Part shown: positions 1 through 8,553 of the stretch, one piece after another
How the letters are laid out: each line of letters starts with the position of its first letter
Numbering within the stretch: position 1 is the first letter of the stretch
From: Gracilibacter sp. BRH_c7a
GTDB taxonomy: Bacteria > Bacillota > Desulfitobacteriia > Desulfitobacteriales > Syntrophobotulaceae
Length of the DNA stretch: 37,123 nucleotides
Assembly (NCBI GenBank): GCA_001516055.1
Contig: LOEZ01000023.1
Span: forward strand, 1 to 37,123
Direction of reading: 5' to 3'
Position numbers and translations under genes: made by a program
The notes under the pieces: generated by a model
The model's input: only the letters and a program-made list of their open reading frames with translations
Database searches by the model: none
What the model was told of the DNA's origin: nothing

Positions 1-356
1 AGGTTCTCTGTATTGCGTTCCACAACGAAAGAATTTTCAATAATATCCTTGATAAGATAGAGTTTACCCTCCTTATCTCTGAAGCCTTTGTTCTCCTGAA
101 CAAAATCCTTCCCGGGGAACATTAAGCTAAGTATTTCCATATCTGTAGGATTTTTGGCTATATCTGAAGAATCTTTCACATTATTTGTAGGCTTAGCTTG
201 GTCAGGTAAATTATCCATGTTTTGAGCACAGCCGCTTACCATCAGAGAAGAAAATAATACTATTATTATAAATATTTTTATTAGATAATTACTCTTTATA
301 TTAAGTAAAGAACAAATATTCGACGTTACAGTGCTAATAAAGTTTATATTAATCAA
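1..356 (-). CDS. Partial lipoprotein of unknown function, cut by the left edge
   Basis: The reading frame has a hydrophobic stretch (KIFIIIVLFSSLMVSGC) ending in a lipobox-like VSGC, with the lipid-attachment Cys near residue 43. A polar, Asn/Asp/Lys-rich linker follows, then a domain that runs off the window. The only conventional start I see is TTG at 354-356, with AGGTG six bases upstream, 1 nt after the tautomerase stop. That makes the signal peptide unusually long (about 42 residues), so the true start is uncertain. The protein should be an exported membrane-anchored lipoprotein. I do not recognise the mature domain. The tight spacing suggests co-transcription with the tautomerase. Confidence 0.6.
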   Translation of the reverse strand, partial: MININFISTVTSNICSLLNIKSNYLIKIFIIIVLFSSLMVSGCAQNMDNLPDQAKPTNNVKDSSDIAKNPTDMEILSLMFPGKDFVQENKGFRDKEGKLYLIKDIIENSFVVERNTEN

Positions 357-357
357 C

Positions 358-594
358 TTAAACACCTGACGGCTTATACCCTGGTTTTTTGTACAATAGA
401 TCCTCCTTTGCCATGATATCAGGTTTATACACTTCTTCTGTCCAGTTCTCTTTTGGAATCTCTTCAAATGAGATGGAGATACTCTTATCTTCTACTCCCA
501 TCGTTTCTTTCATTGATTCTGATATTTTCTCAGTTAATGCTATTTTCTGTTCTTCACTTCTTCCTGGCCAAAGCTTGACTATAATGTGTGGCAT
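358..594 (-). CDS. PptA-like 4-oxalocrotonate tautomerase family protein
   Basis: The 78-residue protein starts MPHIIVKLWPGRSEEQK. Pro2, exposed after Met removal, is the catalytic base of the 4-oxalocrotonate tautomerase superfamily. The length and the C-terminal KKPGY match the PptA (YdcE) branch, whose members act on enol-keto pairs such as phenylpyruvate in vitro. Physiological substrates are generally unknown. It should be a small cytosolic oligomer. An AAGGAAGG ribosome site lies about 10 bases before the ATG. The edge lipoprotein follows immediately, so the two may form an operon. The family call is firm; substrate and pathway are not inferable here. Confidence 0.9.
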   Translation of the reverse strand: MPHIIVKLWPGRSEEQKIALTEKISESMKETMGVEDKSISISFEEIPKENWTEEVYKPDIMAKEDLLYKKPGYKPSGV

Positions 595-627
595 ATTCTT
601 AAACCTTCCTTTTCTATTTTTTTTAAT

Positions 628-1377
628 TTAGATGGATAAATCATTATCACCTCTTGATAGTATGCGCAGTCGATAGCAGTTAATTGCAGTGTCACCTAGT
701 TCATCCAACAGCTTATAGTTAGCATAAGCCCCAAAAACAGCACCTATAAGTGGAATAAACTGCAATAATTTTGCTAAGTCAAGATAATCTCTATATTCTT
801 GTTGGAAAACTCTCCAATCTATGGAATCCATTGATTGAGGATTTTTATATATATAATTGTCCCAATCCATAACCTTTCGGTATACGAAAGCCCTTTTTTG
901 TCTGCTGGAAAAGGTCAGTTGGAAAAGATGCAGGATATAAATTCTTTCTTTTAAATCTCTTACATCAAAACCATAAACACTGGCGATATCAAATAAGAAC
1001 CGCATTTTTATGCTAAGCAGGAGAGGAAAATCCGCAATCCCTAAAAGAATACCTCCCGCTCCAGTGCCTGCCCCTTCTAAACTTGCAGTCCTTTGATATA
1101 AAACTAATCTTTCCTTCGCTTTCTTGTCCCGTTGCTCTAAAGATTGTTTCTCATGAGGTTTACCTGTGATAAATTCTGAGCCGGTTACTACTGCTTTAAT
1201 CATATTTTTGATAGCTATAGTTATAACTTCATGAGCTTTATGAGGAATAAGATCATTCACTTTGTTTTGAATATTCTTGGATACTCTATCGACCAACGTC
1301 GGCCTGCGTTTCATTTTTTTTTGCCATGTGTATATTTCTTTTAGAATTTCTTTTTCATAGCTATTCATTTTTCTCAC
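628..1377 (-). CDS. EcsC family protein
   Basis: The 249-residue protein carries the EcsC-family signature around residues 98-130: a Gly-rich ASLEGAGTGAGG followed by ADFPLLLSIKMRFLFDIA. A second hydrophobic, Gly-rich stretch near the C terminus (LQFIPLIGAVFGAYANY) is also usual. EcsC was named from the Bacillus ecs ABC-transporter locus, but its biochemical role is not established and no transporter genes are nearby. The start is either GTG at 1377 or the ATG three codons in; neither has a strong ribosome site. The N terminus is basic and hydrophilic, and the Gly-rich segments suggest membrane association. Confidence 0.85.
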   Translation of the reverse strand: MRKMNSYEKEILKEIYTWQKKMKRRPTLVDRVSKNIQNKVNDLIPHKAHEVITIAIKNMIKAVVTGSEFITGKPHEKQSLEQRDKKAKERLVLYQRTASLEGAGTGAGGILLGIADFPLLLSIKMRFLFDIASVYGFDVRDLKERIYILHLFQLTFSSRQKRAFVYRKVMDWDNYIYKNPQSMDSIDWRVFQQEYRDYLDLAKLLQFIPLIGAVFGAYANYKLLDELGDTAINCYRLRILSRGDNDLSI

Positions 1378-1561
1378 TACATTTCTAATAACTACTCTCT
1401 TTACTAAGGTTCTTTATTTATTTCGCTATCTATTATTATTCTCCTGTTTATAATCTTGGTATGATTTACAGGATATTACCTTTTCCTTAGTGAAAATGTA
1501 ATGTATCCAAGTTGTTACAGGAAGAAAATTATTAAAATTTTTTTTAATCTATTCACATTAT

Positions 1562-1590
1562 TTGAACTAAAACTATATAAATAGTATAAT
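1562..1590 (+). promoter_or_regulatory. Sigma-A-type promoter of the HesB-like selenoprotein gene
   Basis: TTGAAC (1562-1567) and a perfect TATAAT (1585-1590) are separated by 17 bases. The predicted transcription start falls near 1597, inside the palindrome that follows. Confidence 0.75.
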
Positions 1591-1595
1591 AGTTG

Positions 1596-1614
1596 TATAC
1601 CCAATAGGGGTATA
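1596..1614 (+). promoter_or_regulatory. Palindromic operator TATACCC-N5-GGGTATA (CsoR/CstR/FrmR-like)
   Basis: TATACCC (1596-1602) and GGGTATA (1608-1614) are perfect inverted repeats around AATAG. The site covers the predicted transcription start, the usual position for a repressor. A/T-flanked C and G tracts are typical of operators of the CsoR/RcnR family (copper, nickel, persulfide or formaldehyde sensors). The same palindrome lies in the promoter of the FmdB-type gene at 30100-30118. No regulator gene of this family is in the window, so the family assignment is inference. Confidence 0.7.
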
Positions 1615-1630
1615 AGGAGGTGAGCATTAG

Positions 1631-1918
1631 TTGAAGTTAATCATCACGGAGAAAGCCAAAAACATCATTCATAAAAAAGGAAACATTTTTACCATAAGTT
1701 ATGTAGCTTGTGCCAGTTGAGCAGGAACTTATAAAAGCCTCTGGTCAGGGGCAAGTTCAAAATCTGAAAATGAGCAAGATTATCTTAAGTATGAGCATGA
1801 GGGAATTACTGTTTTTATTCACAAGCTCCTAGAAACATCCGATAGCTTAGAAATAGACTTGAAATCTAACCTGCCTCTCTTTGGACCGGCATTTAATGTA
1901 AAAGGAATCTTTGTTTAA
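1631..1918 (+). CDS. HesB/IscA-like selenoprotein with in-frame UGA (Sec30)
   Basis: The 95-residue frame runs from TTG (1631) to TAA (1916-1918), interrupted only by TGA at 1718-1720, codon 30. Reading UGA as selenocysteine gives VACASUAGTYKS, a CxxU redox motif with Cys27 and Sec30. The fold looks like the HesB/IscA family: N-terminal ITEKAKNIIHKKG, a beta strand before the motif, EHEGITVFI in the middle, and a C-terminal FGPAFNV. The second Cys cluster of true IscA scaffolds is missing, so this is a HesB-like redox protein and not a standard Fe-S carrier. HesB-like selenoproteins are a known bacterial family. A ribosome site AAGGAGG (1614-1620) lies 10 bases before TTG. A bacterial SECIS hairpin follows the UGA, and a sigma-A promoter with an operator precedes the gene. 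Ordinary gene callers would split or miss it. Confidence 0.88.
1718..1758 (+). promoter_or_regulatory. Bacterial SECIS element in the HesB-like gene
   Basis: After the UGA (1718-1720), GAACTT (1725-1730) pairs perfectly with AAGTTC (1753-1758). Inside it GCCTCT (1737-1742) pairs with AGGGGC (1747-1752, one G-U). The apical loop is GGUC. A six-base bulge lies on the 5' side. The loop starts 22 nt after the UGA. A GGUC apical loop is also present in the E. coli fdhF SECIS, where loop G and U contact SelB. Confidence 0.85.
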
Positions 1919-1939
1919 AAAGCCTGCAAGGGCTTTTTT
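1917..1939. terminator. Bidirectional terminator between the HesB-like gene and the phosphatase gene
   Basis: AAAAAGCC (1917-1924) and GGCTTTTTT (1931-1939) form a short hairpin with A and T runs on either side. It overlaps the TAA of the selenoprotein gene and serves two convergent genes. Confidence 0.7.
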
Positions 1940-1961
1940 CTATTGGCTTACGTCTACTTAT

Positions 1962-2750
1962 TTATTCTTCATTAAGCTCTGTAATTGCCCTGTGTATTTG
2001 TTCAGCTATATTTGTGTTCCCAGCTATTAGGGATACTCCTCTTTTATCATCCAGCATGATAACCTTTCCGCCCGCTTCTTCAACTAATAAAATTCCTGCC
2101 GCTACATCCCAGATGCTCAGGTTCAGTTCCCAGTAACCATCAAGAACTCCGGCCGCAATATTGGCCAAATCATAAGCTGCAGATCCTAAACGCCTTAGCC
2201 CTCTTGCTCTGGGGACAAAATAAGCAAAGTAGTTTGTATTGTTATCATGGTTACTCTGCTGATCATAGGGGAAACCAGTTGAAAGCAAGCTCTCTTTTAG
2301 ATTTTGTTTTCCAGCTACTTCTATTCTCTTACCATTTAGAAAAGCTTTTTGCCCGCGGATCGCTTCAAAAAGAAGATCAAGCATTGGTACATAGACTACC
2401 CCAAGTACTGTTTCTCTTTGATATTGGAGTGCTATCGAAATAGCGAAGATGGGTAACCCCTGAGCATAGTTGGTCGTCCCGTCTAAAGGATCTATAATCC
2501 ACAGGTACTCTGAGTTTACGCTTTTATGTTCTCCTGATTCCTCGGAAAGAATACTGTGTTCCGGGTATTTCTCTCTAATAGCATTAATCAAAACCTTCTC
2601 AGAAAGTTCATCAATCTCCGTAACTAAATCTATTTCCGAAGACTTGGTATTTATTATCATATTTTCTTTCCTAAGGTTCTCTTTTTGTATTTGCCCTACT
2701 TCTCGAACCCAATTCTTAACGTCATTAAGAATTTTTTCTAAAGATACCAT
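1962..2750 (-). CDS. Inositol monophosphatase family protein (SuhB-like)
   Basis: This is a Mg2+-dependent phosphatase of the inositol monophosphatase family, about 262 residues from the chosen start. The metal-binding motifs are visible: ILSEESGE (the Glu of the first motif), WIIDPLDGTTNYAQG (DPxDGT) and SIWDVAAGILLVEEAGG (WDxAAG). Members hydrolyse inositol-1-phosphate and related sugar phosphates, or PAP-like substrates; the sequence alone does not separate these. I chose ATG at 2748-2750 because GGAGG lies five bases upstream. A longer frame to 2807 would place a perfect palindrome (2770-2783) inside the coding region and has no better ribosome site. Confidence 0.88.
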   Translation of the reverse strand: MVSLEKILNDVKNWVREVGQIQKENLRKENMIINTKSSEIDLVTEIDELSEKVLINAIREKYPEHSILSEESGEHKSVNSEYLWIIDPLDGTTNYAQGLPIFAISIALQYQRETVLGVVYVPMLDLLFEAIRGQKAFLNGKRIEVAGKQNLKESLLSTGFPYDQQSNHDNNTNYFAYFVPRARGLRRLGSAAYDLANIAAGVLDGYWELNLSIWDVAAGILLVEEAGGKVIMLDDKRGVSLIAGNTNIAEQIHRAITELNEE

Positions 2751-2769
2751 AATAACCTCCAACATAACT

Positions 2770-2783
2770 CGTATACGTATACG
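2770..2783 (-). promoter_or_regulatory. 14-bp perfect palindrome upstream of the phosphatase gene
   Basis: CGTATACGTATACG is self-complementary and lies about 20 bases before the phosphatase start codon, just upstream of its ribosome site. It could be a repressor site. No regulator is identified. Confidence 0.4.
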
Positions 2784-2924
2784 CAAGTCCCCAAATACGA
2801 AGTTCATTTAATTATAATATTGCTTTCTTAGTTTAATTATATCCTTCAATCTTTACGAAAATATTTCTTATCTGTATTCTGGTTAACAATGCGCTTTATC
2901 TTCGTGAAATTTTCATAAGCATGT

Positions 2925-2957
2925 ATTAAAACTGACAATCAATGGCATTGTCAGTTT
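2925..2957 (-). terminator. Rho-independent terminator after the TraB-family gene
   Basis: Eleven-base perfect arms (2929-2939 and 2947-2957, AAACTGACAAT and ATTGTCAGTTT) enclose a seven-base loop. Read on the minus strand, the hairpin ends in a short U run. It lies 32 bases past the stop of the TraB-family gene. Confidence 0.75.
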
Positions 2958-2988
2958 CCGTTTATTACTTTGATGTTATAATGTGAAT

Positions 2989-4158
2989 TTAGAAAAAAGT
3001 ATTAATAAACTGTCTGATTACGTCAACTCCTCCGATCATCGCACCAGCACTACTACCTAAATTGGCGAAAGCAACGACCAAAAGGATATGGGTCACTTTG
3101 TTTCGCCAGAATCCCTTCAGAGAATGTACATCCTCAGATATATTTTCAAAATCCTGAACATTAGGCTTACGGATAAAAGCTTCGGTTAGGCCGGCAAACC
3201 AGCCGGCAGCTAGCAAGGGGCTTAAAGAACTGATGGGTGAAACTAAAAAAGCAACTAATATAGAAACTGGGTGACCAAAAGCGAGTAAAGTTCCCAATGC
3301 GGATAGAGAACCATTCCATACAATCCAACTTATAATCTGATCAATCCCTGTTGCTTTATCAACTGATAGAGTAGAAATAATAATTCCTACTAATATTATT
3401 GGTATGCTCCAGCCAATTATTTTTGCCGTTTTAGAAGGAGGTGCAACTAAGGATAGCTGCTCTAAATCGTGTTCAGTACCCAATTCTTGCTTTATCCCTG
3501 GAATATGTCCTGCCCCTAAGACAGCAACTACCTTATCGCCCGGAGCTTTTTTAATCTTTTGAGCAAGGTATTTATCCCTTTCATCAATAATTATCGCCTT
3601 AAATTGAGGAAAGGAATGAGCTAATTCATTGAGCGAGGAAGTCAACATATCCTCACTTTTCATCTTTTCTAATTCTTCTTCGGTAATATCTTCATTAACC
3701 ACTATACTCATTAGAAGTTGAAAGAATAGTTTTGTTTTGCCCCATATACCCAATCCCCGCCATAAACGCTTCATAGTAGTTTGAATATCACGATCTGCAA
3801 GGCAAAGGGTCGCTCCAATTTCCTTAGCTGATTCTATACCCTGAATCATCTCTTGACCGGGCTTAATACCAAATTGTTTAGCCAATCTTTTTTGGTAAGA
3901 AGACAATATCAAGTTGATAAGCAGCATGAGGGCTTTGCCTTCTTTAATAATCTTGATGATATCTGTATTTTTCCATCTCTTTTCATCGGATATAGATTGA
4001 AAACGAGATTCACATAATTCTATACAAACGGTATCCGGTTGTTCTTGTAGGATTATCTCCTTAACTTCCTCGGCACTTTGCTTAGAAACATGGGCTGTTC
4101 CTATAAGTATTATCTCTTTGCCATCCATCTCAATTCTGTGAACATTACCGCTGGACAA
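2989..4158 (-). CDS. TraB/PrgY family membrane protein
   Basis: The 389-residue protein belongs to the TraB/PrgY (GumN-related) family. The N-terminal half has the family GTAHVS motif at residues 20-25, VCIELCESR near 45-53, and GAGHIPGI near residues 215-222. The C-terminal third has several membrane helices (IPIILVGIIISTL, ALGTLLAFGHPVSILVAFLV, HILLVVAFANLGSSAGAMI). PrgY and TraB block pheromone activity in Enterococcus and are proposed metalloproteases; the role in clostridia is unknown. Translation probably starts at TTG (4156-4158), with AGGAAG 7-10 bases upstream. It follows DAHP synthase by 67 bases on the same strand, so read-through is possible. A terminator follows the gene. Confidence 0.88.
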   Translation of the reverse strand: MSSGNVHRIEMDGKEIILIGTAHVSKQSAEEVKEIILQEQPDTVCIELCESRFQSISDEKRWKNTDIIKIIKEGKALMLLINLILSSYQKRLAKQFGIKPGQEMIQGIESAKEIGATLCLADRDIQTTMKRLWRGLGIWGKTKLFFQLLMSIVVNEDITEEELEKMKSEDMLTSSLNELAHSFPQFKAIIIDERDKYLAQKIKKAPGDKVVAVLGAGHIPGIKQELGTEHDLEQLSLVAPPSKTAKIIGWSIPIILVGIIISTLSVDKATGIDQIISWIVWNGSLSALGTLLAFGHPVSILVAFLVSPISSLSPLLAAGWFAGLTEAFIRKPNVQDFENISEDVHSLKGFWRNKVTHILLVVAFANLGSSAGAMIGGVDVIRQFINTFF

Positions 4159-4225
4159 ATAATCACTTCCTATTTTTTAATAGAACACCAACAATAATAA
4201 TATCATATATAATAATCTTTGTATC

Positions 4226-5257
4226 CTAGGAAACATTTTCAGCAATATAGTAAATTAACTTTTCAGTACTCTCCCACCCCAAACAAGCATCTGTTATGGA
4301 TTTTCCGTAAATATTTTCACCAATATCCTGCCTGCCTTCTTCGAGGTAACTTTCAATCATGAGACCTTTTATCATCTTCTTAAGCAAATTATCACTTTTT
4401 CTGCTCATTAATACTTCTCTCGTTATTCTTGGCTGTTCATAATAGCGTTTCATGGAGTTGGCATGGTTTACATCAACTATAATCGTAGGATTTGAAAGCT
4501 GTTGTTTTTCATACTTACTGGCTATATAGATTAAATCTTCATAATGATAATTAGGAATGTTCCTGCCCGAAGAATCCACCGCTCCCCTTAAAATAGCATG
4601 GGCAAGTGGGTTACCTGTGGTTTCTACTTCCCAACCATTATAGATGAAATTATGACCATTCTGAGCAGCTATAATGGAGTTTAACATAACAGGCAAGTCT
4701 CCGCTGGTTGGGTTTTTCATCCCAACCGGGGTACAAACACCACTTACGGTTAATCTATGTTGCTGGTTTTCAACCGAACGGGCTCCGACTGCGATATATC
4801 CCAGAACGTCCAAGAGATAGGTGTAGTTTTCAGGATATAGCATTTCATCAGCTGCAGGCATATGTGCTTCACTTAAGGCGCGAATGTGCATCTTTCTGAT
4901 AGCTTTGATTCCCTCGCAAAGATCAGGTTTTTTGCTGGGATCGGGTTGGTGCACCATCCCTTTGTAACCTTCACCAGTAGTCCGCGGTTTGTTGGTATAA
5001 ATCCTAGGCATAATGATAAGATTATCTTTTACCTTTTCCTGTACTTCAGCGAGCTTCCCAATGTACTCACAGACAGAATCTTCGTTATCTGCAGAACAGG
5101 GACCTATAATAAGAAGAAATTTTTTCTCTTCATCTTTAAATATTTTTCTAATCTCTTCATCTTTGGTATTCTTTATTTCTTTAATGTGATTTGGTAATGG
5201 AATCTGCTCAATTATTTCATCAGCAGTAGGTATCTTTTTTATAAACTTCATTCCCAT
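4226..5257 (-). CDS. aroF: 3-deoxy-7-phosphoheptulonate synthase (DAHP synthase, AroF/AroG type)
   Basis: It condenses phosphoenolpyruvate and erythrose-4-phosphate, the first step of the shikimate pathway. The 343-residue length and motifs fit the class I alpha (AroF/G/H) type: IIGPCSADNED near residues 50-60, KPRTTGEGYKG, GARSVENQQHRLTVSG, VDVNHANSMKR (substrate/metal loop), GLMIESYLEEGRQ and KSITDACLGW. This enterobacterial-like type is less usual in Firmicutes than the AroA-Q or class II types. The N-terminal 40 residues resemble the extension that forms the Phe/Tyr feedback site in AroG-type enzymes. AAGGAG precedes the ATG by about 8 bases. No other aromatic-pathway gene is adjacent and I see no T-box or attenuator upstream. 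Confidence 0.93.
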   Translation of the reverse strand: MGMKFIKKIPTADEIIEQIPLPNHIKEIKNTKDEEIRKIFKDEEKKFLLIIGPCSADNEDSVCEYIGKLAEVQEKVKDNLIIMPRIYTNKPRTTGEGYKGMVHQPDPSKKPDLCEGIKAIRKMHIRALSEAHMPAADEMLYPENYTYLLDVLGYIAVGARSVENQQHRLTVSGVCTPVGMKNPTSGDLPVMLNSIIAAQNGHNFIYNGWEVETTGNPLAHAILRGAVDSSGRNIPNYHYEDLIYIASKYEKQQLSNPTIIVDVNHANSMKRYYEQPRITREVLMSRKSDNLLKKMIKGLMIESYLEEGRQDIGENIYGKSITDACLGWESTEKLIYYIAENVS

Positions 5258-5360
5258 ATCATTTTCTCCTTAAAAATATTATAACTTTTAAAATTCTTTT
5301 CCTTATTAACAAATTATACTGTTAAAGCCTTTATCGGAATAGATTCTTTTTCATCATACT

Positions 5361-6230
5361 TTAGCCTGTTAGTCCTTCCAACTCTTCTTTGGAAAAATTA
5401 TATCTTTCATTACAAAAATGACATTGAGCCTCTGCTTTGCCTTCGGTTTCAATAATATCTTGTATTTCATCCTTTCCTAAGCTGATTAGAGCATCGGCTA
5501 TTCTTTCTTTGGAGCACTGGCATTGAAATCGAACGTTCATCTTCTCCAAAATCTGTACATTATTTTTACCAAGGATATGCGCCACTATCTCTTCTGGAGT
5601 CAGCCCTTTTTGAATCATTGTAGATATAGGCTCAGTTTTTTCTAATTGTTCTTCTATATTAATAATAGTCTCTTCCGTAGCTCCAGGAAGCATTTGGATT
5701 ATAAACCCTCCTGCAGCCTCAATTGAATTGTCTGGGTTTACTAAGACTCCTACACCAACAGAGGAGGGGACCTGTTCGGAAGTAGCTAAATAATAAGTGA
5801 AATCTTCTCCTATCTCACCGGATACAAGCGGAACTTGGCTGGTGAAATAATCCTGCATACCTATATCTTTTGCTATGGTAAGCATACCCTCTTTCCCTAC
5901 CGCTCCACTTACATCCAATTTACCTCGATTGTTTAAGTCTAAATGGGTTTGAGGGTTTGTGACATATCCTCTTACATTACCTTTAGCATTGGCATCGACA
6001 AGAATCGCCCCAATAGGTCCCCCACCCTCTATTTTGATTGTCAGTTTTTCATCTCCTTTTAACATAGCTCCCAACATAAGACCGACTGTTAGAGTACGAC
6101 CCAGAGCCGCTGAGGCAGTTGGCCAAGTTTGGTGCCTTTGCTGAGCTTCTGCTACCGTTTCTGTTGTCGCTACAACATAAGCTCGCACTTGGCCGTTATA
6201 TCCTAATCCTTTTATCAGATAATCTTCCAT
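5361..6230 (-). CDS. hslO: Hsp33, redox-regulated chaperone
   Basis: This 289-residue cytosolic holdase is activated by oxidative unfolding. The C-terminal redox switch is intact: Cys237-x-Cys239 and Cys270-x-x-Cys273, which bind Zn2+ when reduced and form disulfides when oxidised. The N-terminal core has typical [16 protein letters not shown] and [22 protein letters not shown] segments. Length and domain order are normal. A GGAG site lies about 10 bases before the ATG. The gene stands alone, with divergent chemoreceptor transcription upstream, and fits a strict anaerobe that meets occasional oxidants. Confidence 0.96.
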   Translation of the reverse strand: MEDYLIKGLGYNGQVRAYVVATTETVAEAQQRHQTWPTASAALGRTLTVGLMLGAMLKGDEKLTIKIEGGGPIGAILVDANAKGNVRGYVTNPQTHLDLNNRGKLDVSGAVGKEGMLTIAKDIGMQDYFTSQVPLVSGEIGEDFTYYLATSEQVPSSVGVGVLVNPDNSIEAAGGFIIQMLPGATEETIINIEEQLEKTEPISTMIQKGLTPEEIVAHILGKNNVQILEKMNVRFQCQCSKERIADALISLGKDEIQDIIETEGKAEAQCHFCNERYNFSKEELEGLTG

Positions 6231-6459
6231 CCTTATATCTCCTTGTATTATTTTTTTATTTAATATACAAATGATTCTTTATAATACCATAACCAATTTC
6301 CAACGTAAAATCCTTGATGATAAATAAATAGTTCTATATTCGCAATTATTTCTTCGAAGTCATTATATTCGGATACTTTTTAAAAGGAAATATTCAATTC
6401 TTGTCGAAATTATTATTATTCCAGAATGTTCTATTAATGCAAGATATGGAGGTGTTACT

Positions 6460-8079
6460 TTGGCAGAAGTGAAAATCAGTAATGCAACAAATAAACAGGC
6501 CATCAATTCAATTATTGCAATTGCTAAGGAATTTGAAACTGTATTAGAACAACATGATGGAGATTGGCAAGAAGCGATCAGGCCTTTAAGAGAAGTAATA
6601 GATAGAGCTATAGGTGACAATGAATTTTTATGTCTTTATGACCTTGACGGGCTTTCTTTAGTTCATTCTAATAGATTAAGAGAAGGTATCTATTTTAATA
6701 ACGAAACTGAGCTAAGGGGTGCAAGGTGCAAAGAGCCTATCACGCAAATTTATCATCGAAATACGGGAGAGGTTCTTCTTGACGCTGCCAGCCCAATTAA
6801 GATTCTTGGTCAGCATCGGTATGGAATCCGTATGGGCATCCCAATTCGCAAAAAAAGATTAAGTACTAGATTTATACTCTTATTACTGCCAGTCATATTT
6901 CTAGCCGCTGGCTGGTTAGGTTCTAGCTCTTTTTCAGCTATAGCGATACTATTCTCAATACCGACTATCGCAGTAACCTTATTCTTATCCTACTACGAAC
7001 ATAGCAAAATCACCACTTCTTTGAATGAAGCTTTTAAAGTGACAAAGTCTCTGTCTAAAGGAGACCTAAGGGCTTTGGCCGAAGCTAAGTCGGAAGATGA
7101 ATTAGGTGCTTTGTCCTATGAAGTAAATAAGGTTTCTATGGGTATGAAGAATATGATTGAAAACCTTAACTCTGCCAGCCAGCAAACTAAAGATATTAGT
7201 CAATCTCAAGTTGAGTATACCAAAAGAATTGTGGAATACTATGAGGAGTTATCTGAATTATTCCAAGAGTTTAATAGTGGTGCAAGCAAGCAGATTGAAG
7301 GAATGCAAAGAGCTAAAGATCAAGTCAATATCATTCATACTGCTTCACAAAATATTAATAATAGAACAAAAGAAGTTCTTAATTTGACTACATCTGCCAA
7401 AGAAACAAGTGAAGAAGGTCGCGATTCTGTTATTAAAGCAGTTAATGAGATGGAAATGGTCTTTCGTGTTTCCGAACAAGTGAACAGATCCATTCTAGAA
7501 CTTGCTCAAGAAGCAGAAAAAATTAGTGAGATAGTAGAATTGATTAATGGTATCTCTGAACAAACAAACTTACTGGCTCTTAATGCTGCTATAGAAGCTG
7601 CTCGGGCAGGTGAACATGGTCGTGGTTTTGCTGTTGTAGCCGAAGAGGTAAGAAAATTAGCTGACAATTCTTTAAACTCCGCCAGCAATATCATGGAATT
7701 AATTAATAATGTAAAGATTATGGTTCAGGGTGTTGTCGAGAACATGGAACAAGGTATGGGTCAGGTTACTAACGGTAAAGATGTTATAGAAAAAGCAGGA
7801 AAAGCTATTTCATATCTTGATGAAGTAATTCGTACAACTTCAGTTAAGGTAGAAGAAAATTTCGAGAATGCCAATTCCCTGCTTGAACAGTGTAATGTTC
7901 TCTCTGTAGTTCAGGAAGATGCTACAGATATCGCCTTTAACTTCTCCAAAGAAGCTTCTGAAGCGGCCAAATCCATCGGAGAACAGATGCATTTTACCCA
8001 AGAAGTTGCAGCATCAGCGGATGAGTTGGCCATAAATTCTGAGAATTTAGATAAGATTCTTAAACGCTACGTCTGGTAA
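6460..8079 (+). CDS. Methyl-accepting chemotaxis protein with N-terminal cytosolic sensor domain
   Basis: The 539-residue receptor ends in a full signalling domain with the conserved hairpin tip [20 protein letters not shown] followed by [20 protein letters not shown]-like linker follows the membrane region (residues about 182-232). The unusual part is topology. Residues 1-130 form a soluble Cache/PAS-like region ([25 protein letters not shown]), and no membrane helix precedes it. The two helices at about 137-153 and 156-177 form a short hairpin. The sensor should therefore sit in the cytosol, near the membrane. Translation starts at TTG (6460) with GGAGG seven bases upstream. The gene is followed by a strong terminator and stands alone. 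Confidence 0.92.
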   Translation: MAEVKISNATNKQAINSIIAIAKEFETVLEQHDGDWQEAIRPLREVIDRAIGDNEFLCLYDLDGLSLVHSNRLREGIYFNNETELRGARCKEPITQIYHRNTGEVLLDAASPIKILGQHRYGIRMGIPIRKKRLSTRFILLLLPVIFLAAGWLGSSSFSAIAILFSIPTIAVTLFLSYYEHSKITTSLNEAFKVTKSLSKGDLRALAEAKSEDELGALSYEVNKVSMGMKNMIENLNSASQQTKDISQSQVEYTKRIVEYYEELSELFQEFNSGASKQIEGMQRAKDQVNIIHTASQNINNRTKEVLNLTTSAKETSEEGRDSVIKAVNEMEMVFRVSEQVNRSILELAQEAEKISEIVELINGISEQTNLLALNAAIEAARAGEHGRGFAVVAEEVRKLADNSLNSASNIMELINNVKIMVQGVVENMEQGMGQVTNGKDVIEKAGKAISYLDEVIRTTSVKVEENFENANSLLEQCNVLSVVQEDATDIAFNFSKEASEAAKSIGEQMHFTQEVAASADELAINSENLDKILKRYVW

Positions 8080-8089
8080 ATAGAGCTAC

Positions 8090-8128
8090 AAAGAGCTCTG
8101 AGACTTTGGTCTCAGAGCTCTTTCTTTT
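8090..8128 (+). terminator. Strong terminator after the chemoreceptor gene
   Basis: Fifteen-base perfect arms (8090-8104 and 8109-8123) surround a TTTG loop and are followed by TTTCTTTT-type bases. It may also stop the convergent hemerythrin transcript. Confidence 0.9.
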
Positions 8129-8163
8129 GAGCTTTTGTATTTAAGTTAAAATAATTAATAGTA

Positions 8164-8553
8164 TTAAGCTGTAATTAGCTTATCCCGTTGCAAAATGTGT
8201 TCTAAGATCCAATTAAAAACAAATAAAAGTAATTCACGGATATGCTTCTCCTGATTCTCATCAAGATCTTGTAATTGGATTTCTTCAATCTTGTCAATGA
8301 AATCTTCATGCTCCACTTTTTGTTTAAAATAACCAGAATACATTATTTCAATCATGTAATCCTCTTCACTCTGAAAGTGGTACTTGGTATACTCGCGTAA
8401 ATCATTGAGAACATTGATAATTCTATCATACTTATCTTCTAATACGTAGTTCTCTAGTAATTCATAGATGCTATTACCGATTTCAAATAGATGTTTATGC
8501 TGGTTATCAATGGATTCTACACCTATCGCATATTCTTCTTTCCACACCAACAA
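8164..8553 (-). CDS. Bacteriohemerythrin (one His ligand apparently replaced)
   Basis: The 129-residue single-domain hemerythrin should bind O2 (or NO) reversibly at a non-heme di-iron site. Expected ligands are visible: His19 (IDNQHKHLF), His59 and Glu63 (HFQSEE), His82 (VEHEDF), His119 and Asp124 (WILEHILQRD). The HxxxH pair normally seen in the third helix is incomplete: position 78, four before His82, is Gln. The iron site may therefore be altered or filled by another residue. Translation probably starts at TTG (8551-8553), with GGAG about nine bases upstream. It is monocistronic with its own promoter. Neighbouring functions (flavodiiron protein, chemoreceptor) fit oxygen handling or aerotaxis. 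Confidence 0.92.
   Translation of the reverse strand: MLVWKEEYAIGVESIDNQHKHLFEIGNSIYELLENYVLEDKYDRIINVLNDLREYTKYHFQSEEDYMIEIMYSGYFKQKVEHEDFIDKIEEIQLQDLDENQEKHIRELLLFVFNWILEHILQRDKLITA

Noticed and set aside
1631-1918. The UGA in the HesB-like gene as a nonsense mutation (pseudogene)
   Set aside because: The frame is otherwise intact with promoter, ribosome site and terminator, and the UGA is followed by a classical SECIS hairpin at the CxxU position of a known selenoprotein family.
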